Shown here one piece after another: positions 32,724-42,653 of a stretch of DNA of 64,000 nucleotides. Under the pieces are notes generated by a model. It worked only from the letters and a program-made list of their open reading frames with translations. It made no database searches and was not told the origin of the DNA. A program made the position numbers and the translations under genes. Position 1 is the first letter of the stretch; every line of letters starts with the position of its first letter. Source of the DNA: Chloroflexota bacterium. GTDB lineage: Bacteria > Chloroflexota > Ktedonobacteria > Ktedonobacterales > JACDGC01. Location of the stretch: NCBI GenBank assembly GCA_021778805.1, contig JAJYBV010000004.1, forward strand, positions 1-64,000, in the 5' to 3' direction.

Positions 32724-33524
32724 ATGCAGTTGCAAAGCATTGAAGACATTCAGCAAAAACACAGACATATTTATCTTTCACCCCATTTTGATGACGCGGT
32801 GTTATCTTGCGGCGGCTCAATTGCCATGCAAACCCAAATAAATTTGCAGCCGTTAATTATTACGATATTTGCGGCTCCGCCGGCTGATGGCGCCGCGCTA
32901 TCAGCATTTGCCAAGCAGGTTCAGACTTCTGCTGGTTTAGGTGAATCCGGCGCAGATGCGGTTGCCCGCCGCAGAGAAGAAGATCGCGCTGCGTGCGAAT
33001 ACATAGGCGCTGATTATCTATGGCTGAATTACGCCGACGCTATTTATCGCGGCTACGACAGCGGGGAATCTTTGTTTGGCGATATCAACAGAAATGATCT
33101 CGATTTGGAGGAAACCTTGGCGCAAGTCATGCTGAAAATTCATGAATTAGCGCCAAACGCCGTTATATATGCGCCGCTGGGCGTCGGCCACCATGTCGAT
33201 CATCAGTTGGTTACTTCCGCGGCTGCGCGGCTTATCAACGAAAAGGTGAACATTAAATTTTACGAAGATATTCCATACGTTACCAAGCCAAATACGTTAC
33301 AAACCAGGCAAACTGAATTAAAAATCAGTATGGAGCCTGAAATGAATGAAGTGTCGTTTCAATTGGACTATAAGTTAAACGCCACAGCGCTGTATGCTTC
33401 ACAAATTGCGCCGCTGTTTAAAACTGAAGACGTTATGCGCCGTGAGATTACCGCATACAGCAAATCAATTAAGCCCGCGAATGCGCATATTGCTATTGAG
33501 CGCTTTTGGGCGTGGGACGCTTAA
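32724..33524 (+). CDS. PIG-L family deacetylase
   Basis: IYLSPHFDDAVLSCGGSIA and GVGHHVDHQLV. Confidence 0.9.
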   Translation: MQLQSIEDIQQKHRHIYLSPHFDDAVLSCGGSIAMQTQINLQPLIITIFAAPPADGAALSAFAKQVQTSAGLGESGADAVARRREEDRAACEYIGADYLWLNYADAIYRGYDSGESLFGDINRNDLDLEETLAQVMLKIHELAPNAVIYAPLGVGHHVDHQLVTSAAARLINEKVNIKFYEDIPYVTKPNTLQTRQTELKISMEPEMNEVSFQLDYKLNATALYASQIAPLFKTEDVMRREITAYSKSIKPANAHIAIERFWAWDA

Positions 33525-33561
33525 TTCGTCTTTTCACGCCGCAGTTTAAAGAAAAGAGTGT

Positions 33562-35595
33562 ATGTTTACAATGTCGCAGCGAATGATTACACCGGAAGAT
33601 TTTTTCCGTATGAAACTAGTCAGCGATTCGCAAATTTCGCCGGATGGCTCTAAAATTGCCTATACGCTGCAAACCGTTGATAAGGAAAATTCCGAATATA
33701 AAGAGTCCATTTGGCTTGTTGGCGCAAATAGCCCCGCTGTTCAATTTACCTCCGACGGATCTTCTCCACACTGGTCTCCGGATGGTTCTACCCTGGCTTT
33801 TGTTTCCGGCCGCGAAGGCGTTTTGCCGGATCCACAGCCGGAGGAATCCGCGCAAGATCGCGATAAACGCTGCGGAAAAGGTAAGTCGCAAATTTGGGTT
33901 ATTTCCGCGTTCGGCGGCGAGGCGCGCCAAGTTACTTTTATGCGGTGGGGCGCTGCAAATCCCAAATGGTCTCCCGACGGTTCGCGCATATTATTTTCCG
34001 CGAAAACCGGCGAAATTCCAGAGACGCCTGAGCATGACGGCAAAAAAGAGCCACGCCTTCGCAAAATCGATCGCTTTATGTATCGCTTTAACGGCAGAGG
34101 CTATATGTATGAACTCCGTTCACACTTATTTGTTGTCCCCGCGGCTGGCGGAACACCCCAGCAGCTGACCGATGGCGATTGGGATGACGGATCTGCGCAG
34201 TGGTCGCCGGACGGCGCGCAAATTCTCTTTACATCTGATAGACGTGAAGACCGCTGGTTGATGCCCGTTTCGCAAATTTATTTGATGAACAGCGATGGCT
34301 CAGATCAACATCAGATCTCCGGACCAAGCGATACATTTGAGTATTTTTCACCAAATTGGTCTGCCGACGGCAAGAAAATTGCCAGCCTTGGCGGTAGAAT
34401 CTGGCGTAGCGGCGGTCATACCGATATCTTCGTTTTTGCGCCGCATGAAACTCCGCGCTTGTTGACCGAAAATATTTATGTCACTTTTTCCGACGCAATC
34501 GGCTCAGATCTGCGTGAAGACCACGCCGACGAAACACCAATTTGGTCGGATGATAACCGCACGCTATTTGTGCTGGGCAATGCGCGCGGCGCCGGCAATT
34601 TATATGCGTTCGACACGGAAACACTGGCGCTGACCGAATTGACGACGGGTAACCACCAAATTTTAGGGTATTCTTTTACCGAAGATCATCACCATATGGC
34701 GCTGGCAATTGCCGATACTCAGCAGATGGGTGATATTTTCCTTGGTGAAGTTCATGGCGCTGCGCCAACCCGATTAACCAATGTGAACGCCGAATTGCTG
34801 GAAGAACTGAATCTGGCTGTGCCCGAGGAATTTGAATTTACCGGAGCTGATGGCTGGAATATTCAAGGCTGGATCTTGAAACCGGCAGATTTTGATTCGC
34901 AGAAAAAATATCCCATGCTGCTGGAAATTCATGGCGGGCCTAATACCTGCTATGGATATACCTTTTTCCAAGAATTTCAAACACTGGTGGCAAACGGCTA
35001 TGTAGTGGTATACACTAATCCTCGCGGCAGCACCAGCTATGGGCGCGATTTTAGCCGCGCTGTGCATGGCGCTTGGGGCCTTGGTGATTATGAAGACCTG
35101 ATGGCCGGGGTAGACGCAGTGCTAGCGCGCGGCTATGTAGATGAAAAGCGGCTGGGTGTGCTTGGCGGCAGCTATGGCGGCTTTATGACCAACTGGATTG
35201 TTGGACACACGAATCGCTTCTCCGCCGCAATTACGGAACGCTGTGTTTCTAATTTGGTGTCGAAATACGGCACAAGTGATATTGGCCCCTGGATGGCGTT
35301 GGATAACTGGGATGGCAGCCCATGGGAGCAGCCGGAAAAATATCGGTTCCATTCCCCAATTACCTATGTGAATAATATTCAAACTCCGTTGCTGATTATT
35401 CACAGTGAAGAAGATTGGCGCTGCCCCATTGAACAAGGGGAACAGATGTTTACTTCGCTGAAATGGCTGAAACGCGATGTGGAATTTATCCGTGTTGAGG
35501 GACAAAATCACGATTTAACCCGTGATGGCCACCCACGACTGCGTATTGAACGCATGGGTGAAGTGGTAAAGTGGTTTAACAAATATTTTGCGTGA
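33562..35595 (+). CDS. S9-family prolyl oligopeptidase-like peptidase
   Basis: WD40-like TolB repeats then GGSYGGFMTNWIVGHTNRF, with downstream Asp/His (HSEEDWRCPIEQ, GQNHDLTRDGHP). Confidence 0.93.
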   Translation: MFTMSQRMITPEDFFRMKLVSDSQISPDGSKIAYTLQTVDKENSEYKESIWLVGANSPAVQFTSDGSSPHWSPDGSTLAFVSGREGVLPDPQPEESAQDRDKRCGKGKSQIWVISAFGGEARQVTFMRWGAANPKWSPDGSRILFSAKTGEIPETPEHDGKKEPRLRKIDRFMYRFNGRGYMYELRSHLFVVPAAGGTPQQLTDGDWDDGSAQWSPDGAQILFTSDRREDRWLMPVSQIYLMNSDGSDQHQISGPSDTFEYFSPNWSADGKKIASLGGRIWRSGGHTDIFVFAPHETPRLLTENIYVTFSDAIGSDLREDHADETPIWSDDNRTLFVLGNARGAGNLYAFDTETLALTELTTGNHQILGYSFTEDHHHMALAIADTQQMGDIFLGEVHGAAPTRLTNVNAELLEELNLAVPEEFEFTGADGWNIQGWILKPADFDSQKKYPMLLEIHGGPNTCYGYTFFQEFQTLVANGYVVVYTNPRGSTSYGRDFSRAVHGAWGLGDYEDLMAGVDAVLARGYVDEKRLGVLGGSYGGFMTNWIVGHTNRFSAAITERCVSNLVSKYGTSDIGPWMALDNWDGSPWEQPEKYRFHSPITYVNNIQTPLLIIHSEEDWRCPIEQGEQMFTSLKWLKRDVEFIRVEGQNHDLTRDGHPRLRIERMGEVVKWFNKYFA

Positions 35596-35607
35596 TAGTA
35601 AAGTCCG

Positions 35608-35645
35608 GGCAGGTAAGATGATTCTTAACCTGTCCGGCGTTTTGT
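35608..35645 (+). terminator. Probable terminator after S9 peptidase
   Basis: CCGGGCAGGTAAG-atgatt-CTTAACCTGTCCGG imperfect stem followed by CGTTTTG. Confidence 0.45.
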
Positions 35646-35662
35646 ATCTGCAAAAATAAATT

Positions 35663-36499
35663 ATGGATATTTTTTTTATGAGTGATTTAACAGAAAAACT
35701 GAGCCTTTACTCAACCGGAGATTCTATCGAAGCGCCGAAAAGTGAAACGGAAATACACCGAGCGGTTACCGTTTATTTGGTGCGCCATGGCCAGTCTGAA
35801 TTTAATGTCAGCCGGCGGTTGCCCGGCCAATTAAAAGGCATACACCTTACCGAACAAGGTAAAAAAGAAGCCGCAGATTTAGGTAACGCGATTCAGGATA
35901 TGCCTTTGACTGCGATTATTTCCAGCCCTTTGGAACGAGCGTATGAAACAGCAGAATTAGTGCGCGGTTCTCATAACCTTCCAATTTATACCGATGAACG
36001 CTTGATGGATACCGGTATGGGTGAATGGGCAGGGCAAGATGTGCACGAACTGGCAAAAATAAATCCGCAGTGGGCAGAGTATGTGCGCCGGCCAACTCAG
36101 CCGCCTGCCGGAGTTGATGGCGTAGAAGGATTTTACGCAGTGCTTCAGCGGGTAGTTGCCGCTGTGGAAGCTGCCCGGAATAACCCAGAGTATGGCGGGC
36201 ATATTATGTTTGTTGCGCACGCCGACCCTATTAAGCTGATTATTTCACATTATCTGCGGCTGCCAATTGAAAATTCATCGTGGCTGTTTATCCCTAATGC
36301 GTCAATGACGATTCTAGCTTTTAACGGTAAGGAAGATCCCCGCGTAAAAGCGCTGACCTGGACACCTGCTCCGGCATGGCTGCGCCCGAGCGCCGAACCG
36401 GAAATAAGCGCAGAGCCTCTGAAAAACGCCGAACAGCAGAAAAATTCCAAGCCTTCAAAGAACACCGAGCAGCGCAAGAAGGTACCCGCAGTAAAATAA
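35663..36499 (+). CDS. Histidine phosphatase family protein
   Basis: VYLVRHGQSEFNVSRRLPG, ISSPLERAYETAEL, MFVAHADPIKLII; low-complexity charged tail. Confidence 0.9.
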   Translation: MDIFFMSDLTEKLSLYSTGDSIEAPKSETEIHRAVTVYLVRHGQSEFNVSRRLPGQLKGIHLTEQGKKEAADLGNAIQDMPLTAIISSPLERAYETAELVRGSHNLPIYTDERLMDTGMGEWAGQDVHELAKINPQWAEYVRRPTQPPAGVDGVEGFYAVLQRVVAAVEAARNNPEYGGHIMFVAHADPIKLIISHYLRLPIENSSWLFIPNASMTILAFNGKEDPRVKALTWTPAPAWLRPSAEPEISAEPLKNAEQQKNSKPSKNTEQRKKVPAVK

Positions 36500-36563
36500 T
36501 GCGCGGGTAAGCGAATTTTGCCTTGCGCCAGACCAATTTTGCATAATTGGAAAACATTTATGG

Positions 36564-37520
36564 CTATTTTTTTGCTGCGACGTCAGGGTTCTGCTTCTGC
36601 ATAAGCTGCTGCATAAATTGCGGTGGTGGCGGAGGCAACCCGCGGCGCAGCAAATCCAAATACGCCTGCAGGGTAATAATATCTTCCGGTGGCAGATCGG
36701 GTAATTTCTCGCGTATTTCCTGAATATCTTTGATAAGTCCCGATACTCGCTCATGCGAAATAGCAATTTCAACTTGCGCCGCCAATTTATCTTTATTGCT
36801 GTCAAAATCAACCCAATAAACCGTTTCAAGAACCAGCCCGTATGGCTTAAAAATCTCGTTAACGCTGTCGCGCAGCACTTGAATAAAATCTTCGCGGGTA
36901 TCGATGCGTTCAAAAGCTTGCTTGGGGTAATGCAGCGCAAGATGTTTAGCGGCGACATTTATAGTTTGGTCTACCATCTGCCCAAGTTCATCGATAGATG
37001 TATCCGGTGATTTTTCGTTTAGCCGCAAATCCATAATCAGTGTCATTTTTATCATCTGATCAATCAGTGTTATTTCCGGTGAAATTCTCCAGCGAATTTG
37101 CAGTTCGGCGTAAAACCGCTCGTTGCTGTCACTTGGCCGCATGTTATTTAATTTAATTTTTTGCGAACGCAGTTGCATATTTACCGTGTGTTTTAGGTAA
37201 ATATTTTCAATGCCGGGAATGATAAATATAGCGCCCGGCTGCCCGATGTGATGCATATGCCCAAAACGATACACAATTGGCCGGCCCGGATCTACGGTTG
37301 TTTTAACAAACAGTTTAAAGCCTGCAATCAGCGCTGCCACGCAGAAAATAACGCTTAGCCACGCCAATCTTGGCGCATATACAATTGCCGTTATAGTCAA
37401 TCCAAGGACGGTTATAAGAAAAATTCGTATTGATGTGTTCATTGTAAAGGCAATCGCAGAAAACCTTGCCTTCTGGCGTGGGTTTGTTGTACTGCGCCAT
37501 CTCCTTTGATAGCTTTGCAT
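36564..37520 (-). CDS. SPFH/band-7 domain protein
   Basis: TM segments followed by a band-7-like region (LKHTVNMQLRSQKIKLNNMRPSDSNERFYAELQIRWRI). Confidence 0.7.
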   Translation of the reverse strand: MQSYQRRWRSTTNPRQKARFSAIAFTMNTSIRIFLITVLGLTITAIVYAPRLAWLSVIFCVAALIAGFKLFVKTTVDPGRPIVYRFGHMHHIGQPGAIFIIPGIENIYLKHTVNMQLRSQKIKLNNMRPSDSNERFYAELQIRWRISPEITLIDQMIKMTLIMDLRLNEKSPDTSIDELGQMVDQTINVAAKHLALHYPKQAFERIDTREDFIQVLRDSVNEIFKPYGLVLETVYWVDFDSNKDKLAAQVEIAISHERVSGLIKDIQEIREKLPDLPPEDIITLQAYLDLLRRGLPPPPPQFMQQLMQKQNPDVAAKK

Positions 37521-37601
37521 GGCAAAACTGGCGCCAATCAGCGCGCTGTACAGTGTTTCAGCGGATAAATTATTGAAACTGAAATTTTTTTAATTGCTAT
37601 T

Positions 37602-38039
37602 TCAGCGCTGTGTTTTTTCGCAATCAGCGCAAATTCCGGTCAGCGCCAAATGATCGGCGCGTATGCTGAAACCGTAGCGTAATCGCGCTTGTTCGCGCAG
37701 TTCAGTAAATATTTCGTCTGCTACTTCCCAGCGGCGCCGGCATTTTTCACAAATGAGGTGATGGTGCGGGTGTGCGCCGATAAGCTCGTATTCTGCGGCG
37801 CGGTCATCAAAGCGTGTTTCGGAAATAATGTTATGTTTGCGCAGCGTTTCTAAGGTGCGGTATACCGTTCCTTGGTGAATGGCCGGAATATGTTCGCGCA
37901 CACGTTCGCCAATAATCTCTGCGGTGAGGCGCTGATTCGTTCCTTCATCGATAACATGCAGGATAATAATGCGCTGGGTGGTTACTTTAACTCCAAACCG
38001 TGTCAGCAGCTCTTTATATTGGGAATAGGGATCGCTCAT
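37602..38039 (-). CDS. Fur-family transcriptional regulator
   Basis: VTTQRIIILHVIDE, GTVYRTLETLRKHNII, HHHLICEKCRRRWEV, ICADCE. Confidence 0.93.
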   Translation of the reverse strand: MSDPYSQYKELLTRFGVKVTTQRIIILHVIDEGTNQRLTAEIIGERVREHIPAIHQGTVYRTLETLRKHNIISETRFDDRAAEYELIGAHPHHHLICEKCRRRWEVADEIFTELREQARLRYGFSIRADHLALTGICADCEKTQR

Positions 38040-38172
38040 GAAGTGCTCTTTTCAACAGAATAATGTCCTTGCCATGGTAACCGGAACCTTGCGCACACAG
38101 AATAATTTTGGTAAAATAATGGGGTTTGCAGGGGGGATATGCCGCCCCCTGCGTTTCCCTGCTGCTGCGGTG

Positions 38173-39732
38173 TTATGGCAGCCCCGCGGCGTTGCGCGCC
38201 AGCTGAATAATTTCAGCGGGGGCTATGCCAAATCCAATTACGCCAACTGCTGCAATAAACAGCGCAATGGTGGCGCCAACTGGCAATGCCACTGCGGCGG
38301 CAGTGGCAATTGATACTTTGGCTGCCGCGGCAGATCCGCCTGCGCTGATGATTTCAGCGTGTAATGACTCGGATTCTGCGCTGCTTCCGGCAGGCGGAAC
38401 AAAATACATCATCCAAATAACCCGCAGGTAATAGAAAAAGCCCGCGGCGCTGGCAAGAACACCGATAATGGTTAACTCAATGTGCCCGCTGACTGCTGCC
38501 GCATAAAATACAGTATATTTGCCGATAAAGCCCGCTGCGCCTGGTATACCGGCCAGCGCAAAGAGAAATATTGCCATTGCCGCAGCAAGCAAAGGGCTGC
38601 GCGATGCAAGTCCGCGCAAATCATCCAGTCCAACGTTGGTGTCTATCTGCTGTTCTAGCGCCGAAAGAACGCCAAATGCTCCTGTGTTCATCAGCGCATA
38701 TACAGCTAAATAGGTTAATACGCCGGCGGTTCCCAGCGAATTGGCCACAGCGACACCAATCAGCATGTATCCTGCGTGGGCAACACCGGAATAGGCCAGC
38801 ATGCGCTTGACATTTGTTTGTGTGGCCGCCAGTATATTGCCGCCAATGGTGGTTATTATTGCCAGCGCCCAAATAATACCCTGCCATTCCGCTGTTACGG
38901 AGCCGAATGTTTCGGTGAACAGCCGAATAAACACCACAAAAGCGGCTGTTTTAGTGCCGGAAGCCATCATAGCGGTTATCGGTGTCGGCGCGCCTTCATA
39001 TACATCGGGTGTCCAAGCATGAAACGGAATTGCCGAAACTTTAAAAGACAACCCAATAATCAGCAACGCCATGCCCATAATAAAATAGGGGCCAAATCCG
39101 CTTGTCAGCGTAAATTGGTGGTTTGCAAGAAAATTTTGTATGCCGGCTAACTGTGTTGTTCCGGTTGCGCCGTAGGTTAACGCCATGCCATACAGCAAAA
39201 AGCCCGAGGCAAACGCGCTGAGCATAAAATATTTCATCCCGGATTCATAGGCCTTTGTTTGCCCCGGTGAAAACGCGCATAATATATAAAGCGGAAGTGA
39301 AAGTAATTCTATGCCTAAAAATATTGTCATTAAACTTGCGGCGCTTGTCAAAAGCAGCATACCCAGCGCCGCTAGCTGCACAAGGGTGTAATATTCGCCC
39401 TGCTGCGCTACACCTTGGCGTTCAATATATCCCGGCGCAATGAGCAGGGATAAGAATGTTGTCACCAAAATAATAACGGAGCCAAACAACGCGAGATGAT
39501 CGGTAGTGATCATACCATTAAACGCCAAGACATTCCCGCTTGATTGATAGAGCATATAAACTCCGGCCCCGGAGCCAGCAACACCGGCCAGCGCCACTGC
39601 AACCAACGCGCTGCGCGCTTTTGCCGGCAGAAAAATATCAATAAGCATGGTGAGCGCGGTGGTTACAACCAGCGGCGCCAGCGCCAGCAGATGTCCCCAA
39701 TCTGCATTGGAAACTGTATAGATAAAGTTCAT
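38173..39732 (-). CDS. nuoN: NADH-quinone oxidoreductase subunit N
   Basis: Antiporter-like complex I subunit; follows nuoM; KVSAIPFHAWTPDVYEGAPTPITAMMASGTKTAAF. Confidence 0.93.
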   Translation of the reverse strand: MNFIYTVSNADWGHLLALAPLVVTTALTMLIDIFLPAKARSALVAVALAGVAGSGAGVYMLYQSSGNVLAFNGMITTDHLALFGSVIILVTTFLSLLIAPGYIERQGVAQQGEYYTLVQLAALGMLLLTSAASLMTIFLGIELLSLPLYILCAFSPGQTKAYESGMKYFMLSAFASGFLLYGMALTYGATGTTQLAGIQNFLANHQFTLTSGFGPYFIMGMALLIIGLSFKVSAIPFHAWTPDVYEGAPTPITAMMASGTKTAAFVVFIRLFTETFGSVTAEWQGIIWALAIITTIGGNILAATQTNVKRMLAYSGVAHAGYMLIGVAVANSLGTAGVLTYLAVYALMNTGAFGVLSALEQQIDTNVGLDDLRGLASRSPLLAAAMAIFLFALAGIPGAAGFIGKYTVFYAAAVSGHIELTIIGVLASAAGFFYYLRVIWMMYFVPPAGSSAESESLHAEIISAGGSAAAAKVSIATAAAVALPVGATIALFIAAVGVIGFGIAPAEIIQLARNAAGLP

Positions 39733-41273
39733 AGTGCGCTTTGCCGTCCCATTATTTGAATGATGCGCAATCCGCTTGCGTGAAACTGCCCGGACAGCGC
39801 GGTAAATTGTGTTAGAGTCGGCCCAATACGGTCTGGTAGAAATGCGGGAGCCAATCCGATATAGAGCATCAGCGCAATCAGCAGCAGCATGGGCAGCAGC
39901 GCAGCAAATGAAATATCTGCGGATTTTGCGCGCGCGGCGGCGGTTCCGTTTGGCTGAGCGATAATGTCACTTTCGGGGCCTTCCATAACTCCCTGAAAGA
40001 ATTGCAGCATATACCATGCGGCGGGTATGATAACCAAAGTTGCCAGCGCGCCAAGAACTGCGTTTGCCTGAAATGCGCCCAGCAAAGTAAGAAACTCACC
40101 GGAAAAACTGTTCAACCCCGGCAACCCTAAGGAAGACAGCGCCGCTATGCAGAATACAACCGCCAAAACCGGAGTTTGCCGCGCCATGCCGCCAAATCTG
40201 CGAAGCGAGCGCGTTGCGTAGCGTGATTCGATGTAGCCGGCAATGATAAAGAGCGCGCCGGTGGTAACGCCGTGATTCAGCATTTGCAGAACCGAGCCTT
40301 CCAGCCCAAATGTGTTCAGCGCAAATATACCAAGGATGATAACGTTCATATGGCTTATGCTGGAATACGCCAGCAGCCGCTTCATATCAGACTGAGTAAG
40401 CGCTTGCACTGCGCTGTATAAAATGCCGATAACCGCCAGCACAGCTATATATGGAGCCGCTTGTTTTGCTGCCTGTGGGAATATTGCCGCGCCAAAGCGC
40501 AGGAAGCCATATACACCTGTTTTTGACATCGCTCCGGCCAGCATAACGGTAACCGGAGCAGGCGCTTCGGTGTAGGCGTCGGGCGCCCAAGAGTGAAATG
40601 GAAACAGCGGCGATTTTACTGCAAACGCCGCAGCAAACGCCAAAAATAAAATTAGCTGTGCGTTTGCGGGAACGTGACCCGCTAATTGGGCAAAGCTCAT
40701 GCCGGTTCCGCCGGAAACGGCGGCGTTTAAACCAATGACCCCGGCCAGCATAAGTAATGAGCCGACGGCGGTATACAAAACGAATTTTATCGCCGCATAG
40801 GTTCTGCGCGGCCCGCCGAATGTTCCCACCAGCAGATACGCCGGCACCAGCATAACTTCCCAGAACACATAAAACAAAAATGCGTTTTGCGCAAGAAATA
40901 CGCCTTGAATGCCGGTGGCTAAAAAGAGCATCAAAAAGTAAAATAGGCGTGGCTTATCGGAATTTTGCGAGACTTCTGCGGAAACCGAGATTGCGGTAAA
41001 TGTTAGTAAAGCAGTAAGAATAACCAGGAAGACGCTGACACCGTCTGCGCCGAGCGTATAGTTTAATCCCAGCCCGGGAATCCATGGCTGCGCTTCAGTA
41101 AATTGAACCGCGCCGGAGGCTGTAAACTGAAAGCCTGCGTATACGGCCAGGATCAATTCTATGGCAGAAACGCCAAGCGCCCACATGCGCGCTGCGCTGC
41201 GGGGAAACAGCGTTCCGGCCAAACCGCCGGCGGCCGGTAGAAAAATCAGCGCCGACAAGATGGGGAAATTCAC
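39729..41273 (-). CDS. nuoM: NADH-quinone oxidoreductase subunit M
   Basis: KSPLFPFHSWAPDAYTEAPAPVTVMLAGAMSKTGVYGFLRF; ATGA overlap with nuoN. Confidence 0.94.
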   Translation of the reverse strand: MNFPILSALIFLPAAGGLAGTLFPRSAARMWALGVSAIELILAVYAGFQFTASGAVQFTEAQPWIPGLGLNYTLGADGVSVFLVILTALLTFTAISVSAEVSQNSDKPRLFYFLMLFLATGIQGVFLAQNAFLFYVFWEVMLVPAYLLVGTFGGPRRTYAAIKFVLYTAVGSLLMLAGVIGLNAAVSGGTGMSFAQLAGHVPANAQLILFLAFAAAFAVKSPLFPFHSWAPDAYTEAPAPVTVMLAGAMSKTGVYGFLRFGAAIFPQAAKQAAPYIAVLAVIGILYSAVQALTQSDMKRLLAYSSISHMNVIILGIFALNTFGLEGSVLQMLNHGVTTGALFIIAGYIESRYATRSLRRFGGMARQTPVLAVVFCIAALSSLGLPGLNSFSGEFLTLLGAFQANAVLGALATLVIIPAAWYMLQFFQGVMEGPESDIIAQPNGTAAARAKSADISFAALLPMLLLIALMLYIGLAPAFLPDRIGPTLTQFTALSGQFHASGLRIIQIMGRQSAL

Positions 41274-41371
41274 GTTAAGAACCCCTCTTTCGTATTAGAG
41301 AATAGGTATTTTTTTAAAAGCTTTATGATTCATTGTACATCTATCATTGTACACCAAAACCGGCTATGCCG

Positions 41372-42073
41372 CTATTTGCGCTGCCGCCGGATCATTGGTA
41401 TCCGCTGGTTTTGCAGCGCCGCGTTGCACTGGGGGCAAATATACAGCCCGTCCGCTTCGCGATAGCGCAGTTCTTCAGCGGGAAACGCCATGTAGCACAC
41501 ACCGCAGTGCCCAGCGTCGGGGCGCGAAGAAACGGCGCGATAGGCAATAAAACTTTCGCGCAAATCATCCAGCATGTTGGTTAATTCTCCCACAGGTGTA
41601 GGTGTGTGTTGGGTAATAGTGCGGGTTTCATGCCCCGAAACACTGCGCGGCCGCGGCGTATTTGCCGTACTTTCGATTTTTGCAGGGTACGGCTCTATTT
41701 CTTGCGAGGGCACGTTCTCTGCCTCGGCCTCCGGTTTTTCAGCAGGTGTGTTTTCGGTAAATTCTTTATATTCGGTAAAATCGGTGTGTTCGGCGTGGGC
41801 AATGATATCAACGTCCAGCGGCTTATAATATTTTGAATGTGAATAAGCGCTGAGCGACTCAATATATTCACCGTGCGCGCCGTGAATTTCTACTTTGGCA
41901 AATTCTGTGCGCTCAATATGGATATGCGGCTGATCTTCTATGTGAATGTGCTCGGCCGCGTCTTCGGTTTGCCCGGCGTCTTCCGATTCACTGTCACCGC
42001 CGTGCGCTGCGTTCATTTGCAGTGTTGGTTTTTTTTTATCTCGAGAATGTTTATATCTTCGTTGGCTGCTCAT
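41372..42073 (-). CDS. Putative C4-type zinc-ribbon protein with acidic/His-rich N-terminal region
   Basis: C-terminal CGVCYMAFPAEELRYREADGLYICPQC; N-terminal Glu/His/Thr-rich low complexity. Confidence 0.7.
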   Translation of the reverse strand: MSSQRRYKHSRDKKKPTLQMNAAHGGDSESEDAGQTEDAAEHIHIEDQPHIHIERTEFAKVEIHGAHGEYIESLSAYSHSKYYKPLDVDIIAHAEHTDFTEYKEFTENTPAEKPEAEAENVPSQEIEPYPAKIESTANTPRPRSVSGHETRTITQHTPTPVGELTNMLDDLRESFIAYRAVSSRPDAGHCGVCYMAFPAEELRYREADGLYICPQCNAALQNQRIPMIRRQRK

Positions 42074-42242
42074 AATTAAAATCCCCTGGCGTAGGCGAAA
42101 ATACCGCCAATATGTTCAGCATATCACGAATTGAACAGTTTGGCAGTATCATGCCGAAGGTCCCGACCTTCTTGACATATTGAAAATATCTGATAAGGTA
42201 TTAATTACCACACTTTTTTCCTGTTTCGGGGAGGCGTATACC

Positions 42243-42572
42243 ATGATTCGAGACTCCGGCAAGATGGCTGCAGCGGCCCACACAGCCATGGGAAAAATTA
42301 TTCAGTTTCGCGCGTCTGCCACAGAAGAGCCGATGGCGCCAAGCGTTCAGGAACGCGGCAGACATTTTTTAAAGTTTGCCCTGCCGGCTATTCCGGTTGC
42401 GGTATTTACCAGCGTTTTTCTTTTATGCTACTCCGTTGAGGCGGCAGACGCCACAGCCGCCGGCCGTGTTATCGATCCCGCGGCGCCACTGCTGGGCGCG
42501 TTGGGCGTTACCTTTTTTATCAGCGTTTTATGCGTTGCCATCTATGAAATCTACCGCAAAGTTACGGATTAA
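42243..42572 (+). CDS. Small hypothetical membrane protein (2 TM)
   Basis: MIRDSGKMAAAAHTAMG... with two TM helices. Start uncertain; the ORF opens at 42180. Confidence 0.5.
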   Translation: MIRDSGKMAAAAHTAMGKIIQFRASATEEPMAPSVQERGRHFLKFALPAIPVAVFTSVFLLCYSVEAADATAAGRVIDPAAPLLGALGVTFFISVLCVAIYEIYRKVTD

Positions 42573-42653
42573 TGCGCGCCGCCGCCGTTTGATCGATGCG
42601 GTTTTACACGCATAAATCGGCGCAAAACAGCGGCGCACAGAAATTATTTCGCT

